A program made the translations under genes and the position numbers. Positions 17,579 to 26,587 of a stretch of 60,266 bases of DNA are shown one piece after another. This DNA comes from Pirellulales bacterium (GTDB lineage Bacteria; Planctomycetota; Planctomycetia; Pirellulales; Thermoguttaceae), in contig JAFGRD010000144.1 of the NCBI GenBank assembly GCA_016935315.1, positions 1 through 60,266 on the forward strand. Direction: 5' to 3'. The notes under the pieces were generated by a model. That model made no database searches, had not been told where the DNA came from, and worked only from the letters and a program-made list of their open reading frames with translations. How positions within the stretch are numbered: the first letter of the stretch is position 1; each line of letters starts with the position of its first letter.

Positions 17579-19896
17579 CGCAGTTGGAATCTCCGGCGCA
17601 GGATCCACTCGGCCGTCAGCACGCCTACAAACACCAGCCAGAGCAGCGGCGGCCAATAAAGCTGCACGGTCAGGTACTCGCGGCGATTCTGTTGTGAGCG
17701 GTCGAGCTGTTCGACCAGATAGTCGGCGGTGGTCACGTGGACGTAGCGCCCGCCGGTGTCCGAGGCAATCTGCGCGAGCATTTTGTCATCGAGATCGAGC
17801 CTCTCGAATTCGAGGTTGGGGCGGCCGACCTCGACGACCATCTTTTCGGCCGTGAGAGTCTGGTCGCCGATCTTGGCCTCGACGGTGATCTCATAGGCCC
17901 CGGCCGTGGCCGGCTCGAAGGTCCCGGCGTAGTGGCCACCGGGACCGACCGCCACCGAGAGGACGACCTGGTCGGGGCGCCCCTTGGGGCCGCGGACGTT
18001 GGCCGCGACCTTGGCGCCGTCGGTGCCCTCGCCGTCCTGATCGCGGACCACGGCCGTGATGTGGATCGGCTCCTGGGGCTCGTAGTAGCCCTTGTCGGTG
18101 CTGCCGGCCACGCTGGCCCCCGGCTCGACCGCCTCGGAGCGCCCGGCCGCCCAGCGGATGAGCTGTCCCCAGAACCGCAGAAACGGCGACTTCCGGTCCG
18201 CGGCCCGCGGCCCCTGCTGCCAGCGGCGCGTGGTGTCGCCGCAGAAGACGGCCGTGCGTCCCCGATCGACCGGCTGCACGGCCAAGACCGCCATGGGACC
18301 CGACGCATCGGGAAACGTCGCCAGGACAGTCGCCCCGGGCCGCGCCGGGCCGACGCGCGTGCAGCCGTCCAGCGGCGGCAGCCCCGCCGTTTGCGGCTCC
18401 CCCTGTTGCGTGGGAAAGAAGCCGGCAATGTTGGCAAAGATGGGGTGTCGGGTGCCCTCGGGCGTAAGCACCGGCAGAAACGGTTCGGTGATCTGGCCCA
18501 CCTCGCGGCCGCCGAGTTGCACCGGGAGAATCTCGCCCAGCGGCGTGCCCGCATAGCCGCCCGGGCCAAGGCTGTGATAGCCGCCCAGCATCACCAGCCC
18601 CGCCCCGTCGCGGATTCGCCTGACGAACAGCTCCTGCTGGGCCGGGCGGATGTACGACGCGTCGAGATCGCCGAGGAGGAAAACGTCGAAGGAGTTGACC
18701 GCTTCGGCGTCGGCGGGGATGGCCTCCAGTTGCAGGCCGTCGATGTTCGAGCGCTTCAGGAACACGTTGGGACGTGTTTGCACCAGCGCACAGAACTCCA
18801 AGTCGGGATCCTTGGCCAGGAATCGCTGCACCAAGGCGCCGTATTCCGCCCGAATCGTCCCTTCCAAATACAGCACGCGGATGCCCGGCTCGATGACCAG
18901 CGCCACGGCCGAGCGCCGGTTGTTCTCCTCGATTCGCTCCTCGCCGACCGGCGGCACGACGATCGAATAGGTGTGGCGTCCGGCGGTGGCGGGGCGGAAC
19001 TCGAATTCGACCGGTTGCGATCCCTCGACGCTGTCCAGCGTCAGTTCGACCTCGTCGAGCTGCTGTTCGTCCTCTTCCAGAATCACGCGAACCACCCGGC
19101 CGGCCAGCCCGACGGCCTCGACCGACGCGGTGATCTTGGCCACGTTGTCCAACAGGAGCTGATCGGGGCAGTCGATGCCGGTCACCTGGATGTCGCGATA
19201 GGCCGCATCGCTGCGTAGACTGGCGCCGACGCCGACGGCATGCACGACCATGCCCATCTGCTGCGCCGCCTCGAGCGGTTCGCCGGCCGAGTTGTGCACG
19301 CCGTCGGAGAACAGGATGACTGCTTCGACGTCGCCCGGCTGGGCGACCTTTCGCGCCGCCTGCAGCGCCGCGGCCAGCGAAGTGGCCTTGCCGTCCGGCC
19401 GCAAGCCGGCCAGCCGCTCGACGTCGTCCAGCGGCCGGGCCTGTTCCGAGAACTCGATCAGGCGCAGATCCAGGTCACCCCGCAGCTTCTCCCACCACCG
19501 CTGCACCAATTGCCGGGCCTGGTTGAAGCGGGTCACACCCGTCGCGTCGTCGGAGATGCTCATCGATGACGACGAGTCCAGCAGGAAGACCAACTGGCGT
19601 CGCCGCTCGATGTCGCGATGGTAGCTGAAGACGGGCCGAAACAGCAACAGCACGACCACCAGGATGGCCACCGACCGCAGCACCAGCAGCGCAAGCCATT
19701 GCCGGCCCGGCAGCGCGCCGAACGTCCGGCGGTAGAACGTCGCGGTCAGCACCACGGCCGCGGCGGCGACCGCCAGCATGGTCGTGGCGCTGTAGCCTTG
19801 CTCCAGGGAGACGTTGAACACGGGCGGAGGGTACCAATCGTTCGCTGACGTGACATCGGGGCGCCGAGCCGCCAAGCCACCCGGGTGTTCCGGCAA
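17575..19896 (-). CDS. Large VWA / glutamine-amidotransferase-like membrane protein
   Basis: A 773-residue inner-membrane protein. Two N-terminal helices precede a VWA domain with MIDAS DSSSS. An extracytoplasmic GATase-like region (FDVFLLGDLDASYI, GGYHSLGPGGY) and an Ig-like beta region follow, and then a last helix (PPLLWLVFVGVLTAEWIL). It belongs to the membrane partners of MoxR/Bat systems common in planctomycetes. The frame starts with TTG at 19896; a GTG at 19821 just before the first helix is a reasonable alternative, and neither has a clear ribosome-binding site. It lies 20 bases after the gene at 19917. Confidence 0.85.
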   Translation of the reverse strand: MPEHPGGLAARRPDVTSANDWYPPPVFNVSLEQGYSATTMLAVAAAAVVLTATFYRRTFGALPGRQWLALLVLRSVAILVVVLLLFRPVFSYHRDIERRRQLVFLLDSSSSMSISDDATGVTRFNQARQLVQRWWEKLRGDLDLRLIEFSEQARPLDDVERLAGLRPDGKATSLAAALQAARKVAQPGDVEAVILFSDGVHNSAGEPLEAAQQMGMVVHAVGVGASLRSDAAYRDIQVTGIDCPDQLLLDNVAKITASVEAVGLAGRVVRVILEEDEQQLDEVELTLDSVEGSQPVEFEFRPATAGRHTYSIVVPPVGEERIEENNRRSAVALVIEPGIRVLYLEGTIRAEYGALVQRFLAKDPDLEFCALVQTRPNVFLKRSNIDGLQLEAIPADAEAVNSFDVFLLGDLDASYIRPAQQELFVRRIRDGAGLVMLGGYHSLGPGGYAGTPLGEILPVQLGGREVGQITEPFLPVLTPEGTRHPIFANIAGFFPTQQGEPQTAGLPPLDGCTRVGPARPGATVLATFPDASGPMAVLAVQPVDRGRTAVFCGDTTRRWQQGPRAADRKSPFLRFWGQLIRWAAGRSEAVEPGASVAGSTDKGYYEPQEPIHITAVVRDQDGEGTDGAKVAANVRGPKGRPDQVVLSVAVGPGGHYAGTFEPATAGAYEITVEAKIGDQTLTAEKMVVEVGRPNLEFERLDLDDKMLAQIASDTGGRYVHVTTADYLVEQLDRSQQNRREYLTVQLYWPPLLWLVFVGVLTAEWILRRRFQLR

Positions 19897-19916
19897 TGCC
19901 CAGGTGTCCCGCGAAC

Positions 19917-20588
19917 CTACGAGTCGCCCTTCCGCGCGCGTTGCGCGGCGGCCTTTTTGCGGCCTTCGGCCAAGGCCTCATCTCCCAGTTTAATCCACTT
20001 TACGTAGACAAGCGACTCAAACTTCTCGCCGATCTTCCCCTTGCTCCGCTTTTGCAGCAGAAATCGCTCTTCCTTGGCGCCGGGACGCTGCACACCCGGC
20101 CGGCTGGGCGTCGCGTCCTGCGGCTTGAGGTAGACGACGCCCGACAGGGGACCGGTGATCGTGCGGCCGTCGCGCAGAGTGATCCGGTGGAGGTACTCGC
20201 GGGCGGGATACGTGCGGCCGGTGAACATCTTCTCGTCGCTGGCCAGCTCCTTGAATTTCCACTCCTTCTCCATCCACTCCTGCTTCACGCGGCACTCGAT
20301 CTGCTTGGCCGCCCGCAGGGGAACCTCCCGCTGGCGCTGAAGCTTCTCGTCGAGGATCTGCAGCCGCTTGTCGCGCGTGAGATAGATCAGGCCGGGATGA
20401 ACCTTCCCGTTGGAGAGCTCGATATAGCCGGGTAGGGCGTCGTCGCGAACCGGGGGGGCCGGGCCGAAGGGGTTGATCGGCGGCGGATCGGCGGCGGACG
20501 CCGGCACGGCACCCGTGGTCAGCGCCAGCAGAAGCACGGCCGGAAGCCCGGCGAAAAAGCGCGGCGACCTGTCGGTGACGCCGAACAT
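19917..20588 (-). CDS. Secreted conserved planctomycete protein
   Basis: A 223-residue protein of unknown function with a signal peptide (hydrophobic run FAGLPAVLLLALTTGA, cleavage expected after ASA near residue 33). The mature part is short and basic, with LSNGKVHPGLIYLTRDKRLQILDEK and ITLRDGRTITGPLSG, which look like small SH3- or LSm-like beta barrels. It sits between the PIN-TRAM gene and the VWA/GATase gene with small gaps, so it is probably co-transcribed with the Bat-like genes. Confidence 0.75.
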   Translation of the reverse strand: MFGVTDRSPRFFAGLPAVLLLALTTGAVPASAADPPPINPFGPAPPVRDDALPGYIELSNGKVHPGLIYLTRDKRLQILDEKLQRQREVPLRAAKQIECRVKQEWMEKEWKFKELASDEKMFTGRTYPAREYLHRITLRDGRTITGPLSGVVYLKPQDATPSRPGVQRPGAKEERFLLQKRSKGKIGEKFESLVYVKWIKLGDEALAEGRKKAAAQRARKGDS

Positions 20589-20633
20589 GGGAGATCTCCT
20601 TGACGCGGGAGGCCTCGGCGGCGGTTCCGCGGG

Positions 20634-21683
20634 TTACGACTTGGTCTCTTCATAGCGCCCGAAGACCATCCGCCCGGCGCTGGTTTGCAGCACGCTGGTC
20701 ACCGCGATGCCGACCTGTTCGTTGATATGATCGCGGCCGGCCTCGACGACGACCATGGTGCCGTCTTCGAGATAGCCGACGCCCTGGCCGGGCTCCTCGC
20801 CCGGTTTGACGATGCGGACGTCGATATGCTCGCCCGGCAGGAAGACCGGCTTCAGGGCATTGGCCACGTCGTTGAGGTTGACCACTTTCACGCCTTGCAG
20901 CCGGGCGATCTTGTTGAGGTTGTAGTCGTTGGTGACCAGCTTGCCTTCCATGTGCTTGGCCAGGATGACGAGCTTCAGGTCGACCGGCTGGCCGGTGAAT
21001 TCAGGCAGATCGCGTTCAAAGATCGTCAGGTCCACGTCGGCGTTGGCTCGCAAGCGGTTGAGGATGTCGAGCCCCCGGCGGCCGCGGCTGCGGCGCAGCC
21101 GGTCGGAGCTGTCGGCGATGCCCTGCAGCTCCCCGATGACGAACTTGGGCATGATCAGCTCGCCGTCGAAGATGCCCGTCTCCAGCACGTCGGCAATCCG
21201 CCCGTCGATCACCACGCTGGTATCCAGGATCAGCGGCTTGCTGCCTTTGACCTCGCGGGCGAATTCGACGAAGGGAATCAGAAAGCGGAAGTCGTGCCGG
21301 GTTTGAATCAGCAGGCTGATGCAGATGTAGCAGAACACCAGCCCCAGCACCAACTGGACGTTGAATTGAACGGCCCGAAGATGCTGCTGGGCCCCGGGGG
21401 CCGGATCGTCCGTCGAGAACAGGGGCGCCAATGCCAGACTGGCCACGTAGGCCATGAACAGGCCGACGATCATCCCGAAGTAGACGGCCGAGATGATGTC
21501 CAGGTGCTTCTGCCGGATGAAAACGTCCAGCAGGATGACGCCCACCGAAAGCCCGGGCAAGCCCAAGAACACCGCCCAGGTCATCCATTCGGACGTTTCA
21601 TGGATGACACCCGAGTTGATGACAATGATGGCCAGCCCGATCGAAACCATCACGAAAACACAGCGCAGGATGATCAAGCCCAT
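20634..21683 (-). CDS. Membrane-anchored PIN-TRAM protein (YacL-like)
   Basis: A 349-residue protein with four N-terminal membrane helices (to about residue 127), a PIN nuclease domain and a C-terminal TRAM RNA-binding domain (about 290-345). The acidic PIN residues are present: Asp154 in LILDTSVVID, Glu185 in VIGELQ, and Asp in VTNDYNLNKIA. This is the architecture of Bacillus YacL and mycobacterial homologues, thought to be membrane-bound RNases. It is the first gene of the minus-strand run that continues to 14469. About 380 bases without coding lie upstream. Confidence 0.9.
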   Translation of the reverse strand: MGLIILRCVFVMVSIGLAIIVINSGVIHETSEWMTWAVFLGLPGLSVGVILLDVFIRQKHLDIISAVYFGMIVGLFMAYVASLALAPLFSTDDPAPGAQQHLRAVQFNVQLVLGLVFCYICISLLIQTRHDFRFLIPFVEFAREVKGSKPLILDTSVVIDGRIADVLETGIFDGELIMPKFVIGELQGIADSSDRLRRSRGRRGLDILNRLRANADVDLTIFERDLPEFTGQPVDLKLVILAKHMEGKLVTNDYNLNKIARLQGVKVVNLNDVANALKPVFLPGEHIDVRIVKPGEEPGQGVGYLEDGTMVVVEAGRDHINEQVGIAVTSVLQTSAGRMVFGRYEETKS

Positions 21684-22064
21684 ATTCCCACCGTAGCTGA
21701 ATAAGACCGTTCACACGGAAGATGAATGAAACCGCAAGGCAGGAAGGCGCCGACAGCGCCGGCGTGCCGACGATACCGCAACCGATCGTCTCGCCCTCCC
21801 TCATTGTAGGACGCCGAACCGACGAGTGGAAGTAGGACCCCTGACCACGCGTCCGGACATCCGGCCGAAGGCACTTGACAATCCCGGCGACCCGCACGAA
21901 CCGCCAAAAACGCTTGTGACACGGCACTTCACACGGGGGGCGAGCAACCAATCGCCACCGCGGCCCGGAACCGCGAACCTCTGAAAGCTCGTCGTCTTCG
22001 CCAATCTTTATTCGACGCCCAGACGGTCCTATGGGACGGCCAGCCGCCACGGCGATCGGCCCCT
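21684..22064. other. Non-coding region upstream of the PIN-TRAM gene
   Basis: About 380 bases without a convincing gene. Open frames here have no conserved motif or start signal. It should hold the promoter of the minus-strand PIN-TRAM operon, but I see no clear promoter boxes on that strand. Confidence 0.5.
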
Positions 22065-22221
22065 CTAGTGCTCTGTCACGACTAAGAAATGGGGTTGAGT
22101 ACCGAGGATAGTAACCCGAAGCGTGAGCGAGAGATGCGGCGGATTCTGCGTTCTTTCTCGCTTACGCTTCGGGTTGCGATGCCCGAAGCCACCCCAATTT
22201 CAAGATTTGACAGAGCACTAG
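22065..22221. mobile_element. MITE-like palindromic element, 157 bp
   Basis: Perfect 14-bp terminal inverted repeats (CTAGTGCTCTGTCA at 22065-22078, TGACAGAGCACTAG at 22208-22221) enclose long inner arms. AACCCGAAGCGTGAGCGAGA near 22123 pairs with TCTCGCTTACGCTTCGGGTT. There is no coding sequence. The outer CTAG on each side could be part of the repeat or a 4-bp target duplication. AACCCGAAGCGT-type arms are a familiar sight in planctomycete genomes. The right end supplies the stop codon of the adjacent SDR gene. Confidence 0.8.
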
Positions 22222-22949
22222 GCATATTCCTGGTATAGCGGCGTGATCACCAACTCGGGAACCAACGCCCGGGGAGGAAGCTTGGCGATGGTCACCACAC
22301 AGGCGGCGATGTCCTCGGGCATGAGCATTTGGGCAAGCTTTTCGGGAGGGACCGGCGTGGGGCGCTGGGCAAGGATGGGGGTGTTGACCTCGCCGGGGTA
22401 GACGTTGGTCACGTGAATCCCGTTGGCCCGCTCCTCCAGGCCGATCGTGGTTCCCATCGCCGTCATCGCGAATTTCGACGCACAGTAGGCGACCCCGCCC
22501 AGCTTCATCGCCCGCTTGCCGGCAATGGAAGAGATGTTGACGATCAGGCCCGACTTCCGCTGGCGCATAGCGGGCAAGGCCGCCTGGATGCAGTTGAAGG
22601 CGCCGGTATTGTTGATCGCCATCATGCGATCCCAGTCGGCCGGATCCAGCTCGCCGATCGCCCGCTTGGCCACGTTGATACCGGCGCTGTTGACCAGGAT
22701 GTCCGGCGGTCCCAATTGTTCGCCCAGCCAGGCGAACAACCTTTCGACGTCCTTTCGATCCGAGACGTCGCAGGGCCGGGCCAGCAGGGGCGGGTTACCG
22801 TCGGACCCCGCTACGGCTTCTTCGAGTCGCTGCTGGTTGCGGCCGGCGATGGCCACGCGGCATCCCTCCCGGGCAAACGCTTCGGCGACGCCCAGCCCGA
22901 TGCCGCTGCCGCCGCCGGTCACCAGCACGGCTTTGTCGTTCAGTTGCAC
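22218..22949 (-). CDS. Short-chain dehydrogenase/reductase
   Basis: This 243-residue NAD(P)-dependent oxidoreductase has the classical SDR fold. The cofactor loop TGGGSGIG is at residues 11-18, NSAG at 87-90, catalytic Ser140/Ser141 lie in NISSIAGKR, and Tyr155 with Lys159 form YCASK. The substrate is not predictable. Its TAG stop is formed by the CTAG end of the palindromic element at 22065-22221, so the C-terminus (PLYQEYA) may have been trimmed or reset by insertion. The length is still normal for the family. It is divergent from the RDD operon. Confidence 0.9.
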   Translation of the reverse strand: MQLNDKAVLVTGGGSGIGLGVAEAFAREGCRVAIAGRNQQRLEEAVAGSDGNPPLLARPCDVSDRKDVERLFAWLGEQLGPPDILVNSAGINVAKRAIGELDPADWDRMMAINNTGAFNCIQAALPAMRQRKSGLIVNISSIAGKRAMKLGGVAYCASKFAMTAMGTTIGLEERANGIHVTNVYPGEVNTPILAQRPTPVPPEKLAQMLMPEDIAACVVTIAKLPPRALVPELVITPLYQEYA

Positions 22950-23231
22950 GGATGATTCTCCTGTCGATCAGAAGGCTCGTTGGTGTTTCGAAGCTCTGTG
23001 TGGACCTTCGGCGTCACGCTACACGACCGGGCCGAGACACGCAAGGTGGTGATGCCGCCCCCCCAGGCCACGAGATACGCCGAGTTGGGGCGTGTCGGAA
23101 GCCGGTTGTGCATACTTCAACAGGAAGGACGCCCGGCGGCCTTGCCCTTTCCTCGCGCCCCGATTTAAGATGGCGGTGGAATTCGCATTATCTTCTCCCA
23201 ATCCAAAGGCACGTGACACGGCGTCCAACCT

Positions 23232-24041
23232 ATGGCAGACCAGAGAGGCCAATTGGACACCTCGATCGAGATCATTACACCCGAAAACATCGCCTTTCAG
23301 TACCACGTGGCCGGGCCGTTCCGCCGGCTGCCGGCGTACCTGATCGACCTGCTGATCCGCGCGGTGATCCTCGGCGTGGCGGCCATAGGCGCGGCACTGT
23401 CGTTCGGCCTGTTAGGCCTGGGACCGATGTGGTGGATGGGGGCGATACTGGTCTTCGGGTTTGTGTTGACCTGGTTCTACGGCGGGCTGTTCGAGACCTA
23501 TTACAACGGTCAGACCCCCGGAAAGCGGTTGATGCAGATTCGCGTGGTGTCGACCAACGGTCAGCCGATCAACGGGATGCAGGCGGTGATGCGCAACGTG
23601 TTGCGGGCCATCGATGCGCAGCCCTTTTACCTGTCGGCGCTGGTGGCGTCGATGATGAACGACCGGTTTCAGCGCTTGGGCGATTTGGCCTGCGGCACGA
23701 TGGTGGTGATCGAGGAGCGCCGGTGGTTCGAGGGACTGATGCGGACCGGTGAACCGGAGGCGGCCAAGATGGCGGGGCTGATTCCGGCCGATTTTCAGCC
23801 CAGCCGCACCCTGGCCCGCGCGTTGGCGATTTACGTGCAGCGGCGTCGGATGTTCTCCTGGCCGAGGCGGCTGGAGATCGCCCGGCATCTGGGCGAGCCG
23901 CTGCGAGAGAAGTTCAACTTGCCGCCGGCCACGAATCTCGACTTATTGCTTTGCGGCCTGTACCACCGCACGTTCATCACCGACCGGGGCGAGGACGAAA
24001 TCCGCGAAGGTTCGCCCTTTCTGGAAATGCAGACCACATGA
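23232..24041 (+). CDS. RDD-family membrane protein
   Basis: A 269-residue inner-membrane protein with the RDD pattern: RRLPAYLIDLLI in the first helix, GQTPGKRLMQIRVV between helices, and RLGDLACGTMVV at the end of the domain, then a soluble C-terminal tail of about 100 residues. RDD proteins are small transporters or membrane organisers of mostly unknown substrate. It is the first gene of a seven-gene run; its stop overlaps the next start (ATGA at 24038-24041). Confidence 0.85.
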   Translation: MADQRGQLDTSIEIITPENIAFQYHVAGPFRRLPAYLIDLLIRAVILGVAAIGAALSFGLLGLGPMWWMGAILVFGFVLTWFYGGLFETYYNGQTPGKRLMQIRVVSTNGQPINGMQAVMRNVLRAIDAQPFYLSALVASMMNDRFQRLGDLACGTMVVIEERRWFEGLMRTGEPEAAKMAGLIPADFQPSRTLARALAIYVQRRRMFSWPRRLEIARHLGEPLREKFNLPPATNLDLLLCGLYHRTFITDRGEDEIREGSPFLEMQTT

Positions 24042-24997
24042 AAGTAGCCGATCTGCTGGAAACCCGCCGTGAGAACTGGCGGGAGCTGGAACAGCTCTGC
24101 ACGTTGTTGGAAGGCCCCTCGCGGCGGAAGGCGCCGGCGCCGGCGATAGCCCGGTTCTCCGTGCTCTATCGGACCGCCTGTGCCGATCTGGCCCTGGCCG
24201 ACGCTTACCAGCTTCCCCCCAGCACGGTCCACTACCTCCATCAACTCGTCGGCCGGGCCCACAACCAGCTTTACCGCACGCGTACCTTCGACATGACCAC
24301 CTGGCTCCACGAGCTGTTCGTTCGCGTTCCCCGGCGGCTGTTTGGCGACAATTGCCTGCGGCTGGCCTTTGTCGTCTTCTGGGGCGTGTTCCTGCTCTCG
24401 GCCATCACGGCCTACCACTCGCCCGAATTCGCCGAGCGGGTGATGGGGGCATCGATGATGGGGCAGTTGGAGGAGAACTTCTCGGAACCGATCACGGGCC
24501 GCCGCGCGGACATCGGCGGGGGCATGGCCGGGTTCTATGTCTACAACAACACGGGCATCGGCTTGCGGTGTTTTGCCTTTGGGCTGCTGTTTGGGATCGG
24601 CGGGCTGTACGTCACCGTGTTCAACGCGGCGGCGATCGGGGCCGCCTTCGGGCACATGGGCACCGTGCCGGAGCCCCAGCACTTCTTCCACTTCGTCACC
24701 GCCCACGGGCCCTTCGAGTTGACCGCGGTAGTGCTTTCGGCGGCGGCGGGCATGCGGTTGGGGTTTTCGCTCGTCGACACGCGGGGATACACCCGCACGG
24801 CCTCGCTGCGCCGCGCCGCCGACGAAACCATGCCCACCATGGGCGCCGCCATGGTCATGTTCTTCCTGGCCGCGTTGATCGAAGGCTTCTTGTCTCCCTC
24901 GGGCGCGCCCTATTCGCTGAAGGCCGCGGTGGCCGTGCTCTCCGCCGGCATGTTGATGTTCTATTTCGTAATCCTCGGATATCCCCGGGAAGAGTAG
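24038..24997 (+). CDS. SpoIIM-like (stage II sporulation protein M family) membrane protein
   Basis: A 319-residue protein with an N-terminal soluble helical region of about 100 residues, followed by five or six membrane helices typical of the SpoIIM/DUF95 family (NNTGIGLRCFAFGLLFGIG, FNAAAIGAAFGHM, HGPFELTAVVLSAAAGMRLG). In non-sporulating planctomycetes this family travels with RDD and MoxR genes, so an envelope role is more likely than sporulation. The start at 24038 overlaps the RDD stop; a 29-codon longer frame is not supported. Confidence 0.85.
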   Translation: MKVADLLETRRENWRELEQLCTLLEGPSRRKAPAPAIARFSVLYRTACADLALADAYQLPPSTVHYLHQLVGRAHNQLYRTRTFDMTTWLHELFVRVPRRLFGDNCLRLAFVVFWGVFLLSAITAYHSPEFAERVMGASMMGQLEENFSEPITGRRADIGGGMAGFYVYNNTGIGLRCFAFGLLFGIGGLYVTVFNAAAIGAAFGHMGTVPEPQHFFHFVTAHGPFELTAVVLSAAAGMRLGFSLVDTRGYTRTASLRRAADETMPTMGAAMVMFFLAALIEGFLSPSGAPYSLKAAVAVLSAGMLMFYFVILGYPREE

Positions 24998-24999
24998 CC

Positions 25000-25815
25000 G
25001 TGCAGTTGGACGAGAACCGCATCGCCATTCGGCAGCGCACGTACCTCGACGTCATGGACCTGGCGTTGCGGGTGATTCGCGTCTACGCCGGGCCGTTGAG
25101 CCTGGCGTTTATGGTCGGCGTGGTTCCGGCGATGCTCCTGAACGCCTGGCTGCTGGCCGACTACGCCGACGTCGATTTCATCGAGAGCGGGTTCCTGCGG
25201 TACATGGGGTGGATGGTACTGCTGGTGCTCTGGGAAACGCCGCTGGTAACCGCTCCGATCACGCTCTACCTGGGCCACGCCCTGTTCAGCGAGCATCCCC
25301 GGCCGGCGGAAATCGCCCGGGAATTCCTCTGCTCGCTGCCGCAGATGCTCTGGTATCAGGTAATTGGGCGGGCGTTGTTCGTTCCCCTGGTGATCACGTG
25401 GTTCTTTCCGCTGGCCGCCTGGGCGTACCTCAGCGAAGTGATCCTGCTGGAGCGCAACCCGATGCACACTCGGCACCAAGGACAAATGACCACGGCCCGG
25501 CGGCGCCAGGCCCTGCACGCGGGCTACGTCGGCGACCTGTTCGCGCGGTGGCTGGGGTCGGTCGCCGTCGGGTCGTTGCTGTTTGCTTCGCTCTGGCTTT
25601 CGATCTGGCTGACCGGCGGCATGCTGTTGAACGAATGGGAGTGGACCGGGGCAACGTTTACGCTGGCGTTTCCCCTGGCGTTCTGGATCGTGGTCGGGTA
25701 CTTTGCGGTGGTCCGGTTTCTCGGCTATCTCGATCTGCGGATCCGCCGGGAAGGCTGGGAAGTGGAGCTGATCATGCGGGCCGAACGCGCCCGGCTGATG
25801 AGGCAGTCGACATGA
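25000..25815 (+). CDS. Uncharacterised polytopic membrane protein of the MoxR operon
   Basis: The GTG start at 25000 lies 2 bases after the SpoIIM-like stop. The 271-residue product has about five membrane helices, among them GPLSLAFMVGVVPAMLLNAWLL, LVLWETPLVTAPITLYLG and VGSLLFASLWLSIWLTGG, and a basic C-terminal tail (EVELIMRAERARLM). I do not recognise a named family. Its place between the SpoIIM-like and DUF4129 genes points to a shared membrane complex. It overlaps the next gene by 4 bases (ATGA). Confidence 0.75.
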   Translation: MQLDENRIAIRQRTYLDVMDLALRVIRVYAGPLSLAFMVGVVPAMLLNAWLLADYADVDFIESGFLRYMGWMVLLVLWETPLVTAPITLYLGHALFSEHPRPAEIAREFLCSLPQMLWYQVIGRALFVPLVITWFFPLAAWAYLSEVILLERNPMHTRHQGQMTTARRRQALHAGYVGDLFARWLGSVAVGSLLFASLWLSIWLTGGMLLNEWEWTGATFTLAFPLAFWIVVGYFAVVRFLGYLDLRIRREGWEVELIMRAERARLMRQST

Positions 25816-26582
25816 ACGCGGTGCTCGCAGGCTCGACGATAGCACGCTCGACGGCGGCGGCCGCCGATTCGCAGGAGTCGATCGTCGCGGGGCGCGAGGC
25901 GCTGGATCAGTGGTGGGGCCACCCCTGGTACGATCCGGCCACCGACGGTGTTCGCCGCCTGGAAATCCCCGAGCCGGTCGATTGGAGCTGGCTCCGGGAT
26001 TGGGTCCCCGACTTAAGCTGGATCGGCGACTGGATACGCAGTTGGTGGCCGAGTTGGGCCCCAGGGTTCGGTTGGCCCGACACGTTGTTGGGTTGGCTGG
26101 CGTGGAGCGGGCTGATCCTGGCCCTGGCTCTGACGGCCTATTTGCTGATTCGCGCCTATTTGCGCCGCAGGGATCGCGGGGTCGAGTCGGGCCGCGGCCG
26201 GATATCTGCCCGGGGGGACGACGATTCCGATCGGGTCGAGGCCTTGCCGTTCCCGGTGCAAAACGCCCGGGGAAATCTGCTCGAAGAGGCCCGGCGATAC
26301 TATCAACAAGGGGATTACGCCCAGGCGATCGTCTATCTGTTCAGCTTCCAGTTGGTCCGGCTCGACAAGGGGCAGATCATCCGGTTGACCACAGGAAAGA
26401 CCAACCGCCAATACTTGCGGGAGGTCGGCCCGCGGCCGGCGCTGCAGCGGCTTCTCCAGCAGACCATGGTCGCGTTCGAAGACGTCTTCTTCGGCAACCG
26501 CCCGCTCGATCGGCCCGGGTTTGAGGCCTGCTGGTCCCGGCTCGACGAGTTCGAGTCGCTGGCCGCGCAAGGAACAAGTTGA
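25812..26582 (+). CDS. DUF4129-domain membrane protein
   Basis: A 256-residue protein with a Trp-rich extracytoplasmic segment (residues 30-85), one membrane helix (LAWSGLILALALTAYLLI) and a cytoplasmic C-terminal domain. The domain matches DUF4129 (LLEEARRYYQQGDYAQAIVYL, GKTNRQYLREV, FEDVFFGNRPL). This domain accompanies MoxR/DUF58 genes in many bacteria, and its function is unknown. Translation is coupled to both neighbours. Confidence 0.82.
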   Translation: MNAVLAGSTIARSTAAAADSQESIVAGREALDQWWGHPWYDPATDGVRRLEIPEPVDWSWLRDWVPDLSWIGDWIRSWWPSWAPGFGWPDTLLGWLAWSGLILALALTAYLLIRAYLRRRDRGVESGRGRISARGDDDSDRVEALPFPVQNARGNLLEEARRYYQQGDYAQAIVYLFSFQLVRLDKGQIIRLTTGKTNRQYLREVGPRPALQRLLQQTMVAFEDVFFGNRPLDRPGFEACWSRLDEFESLAAQGTS

Positions 26583-26587
26583 CCCCC

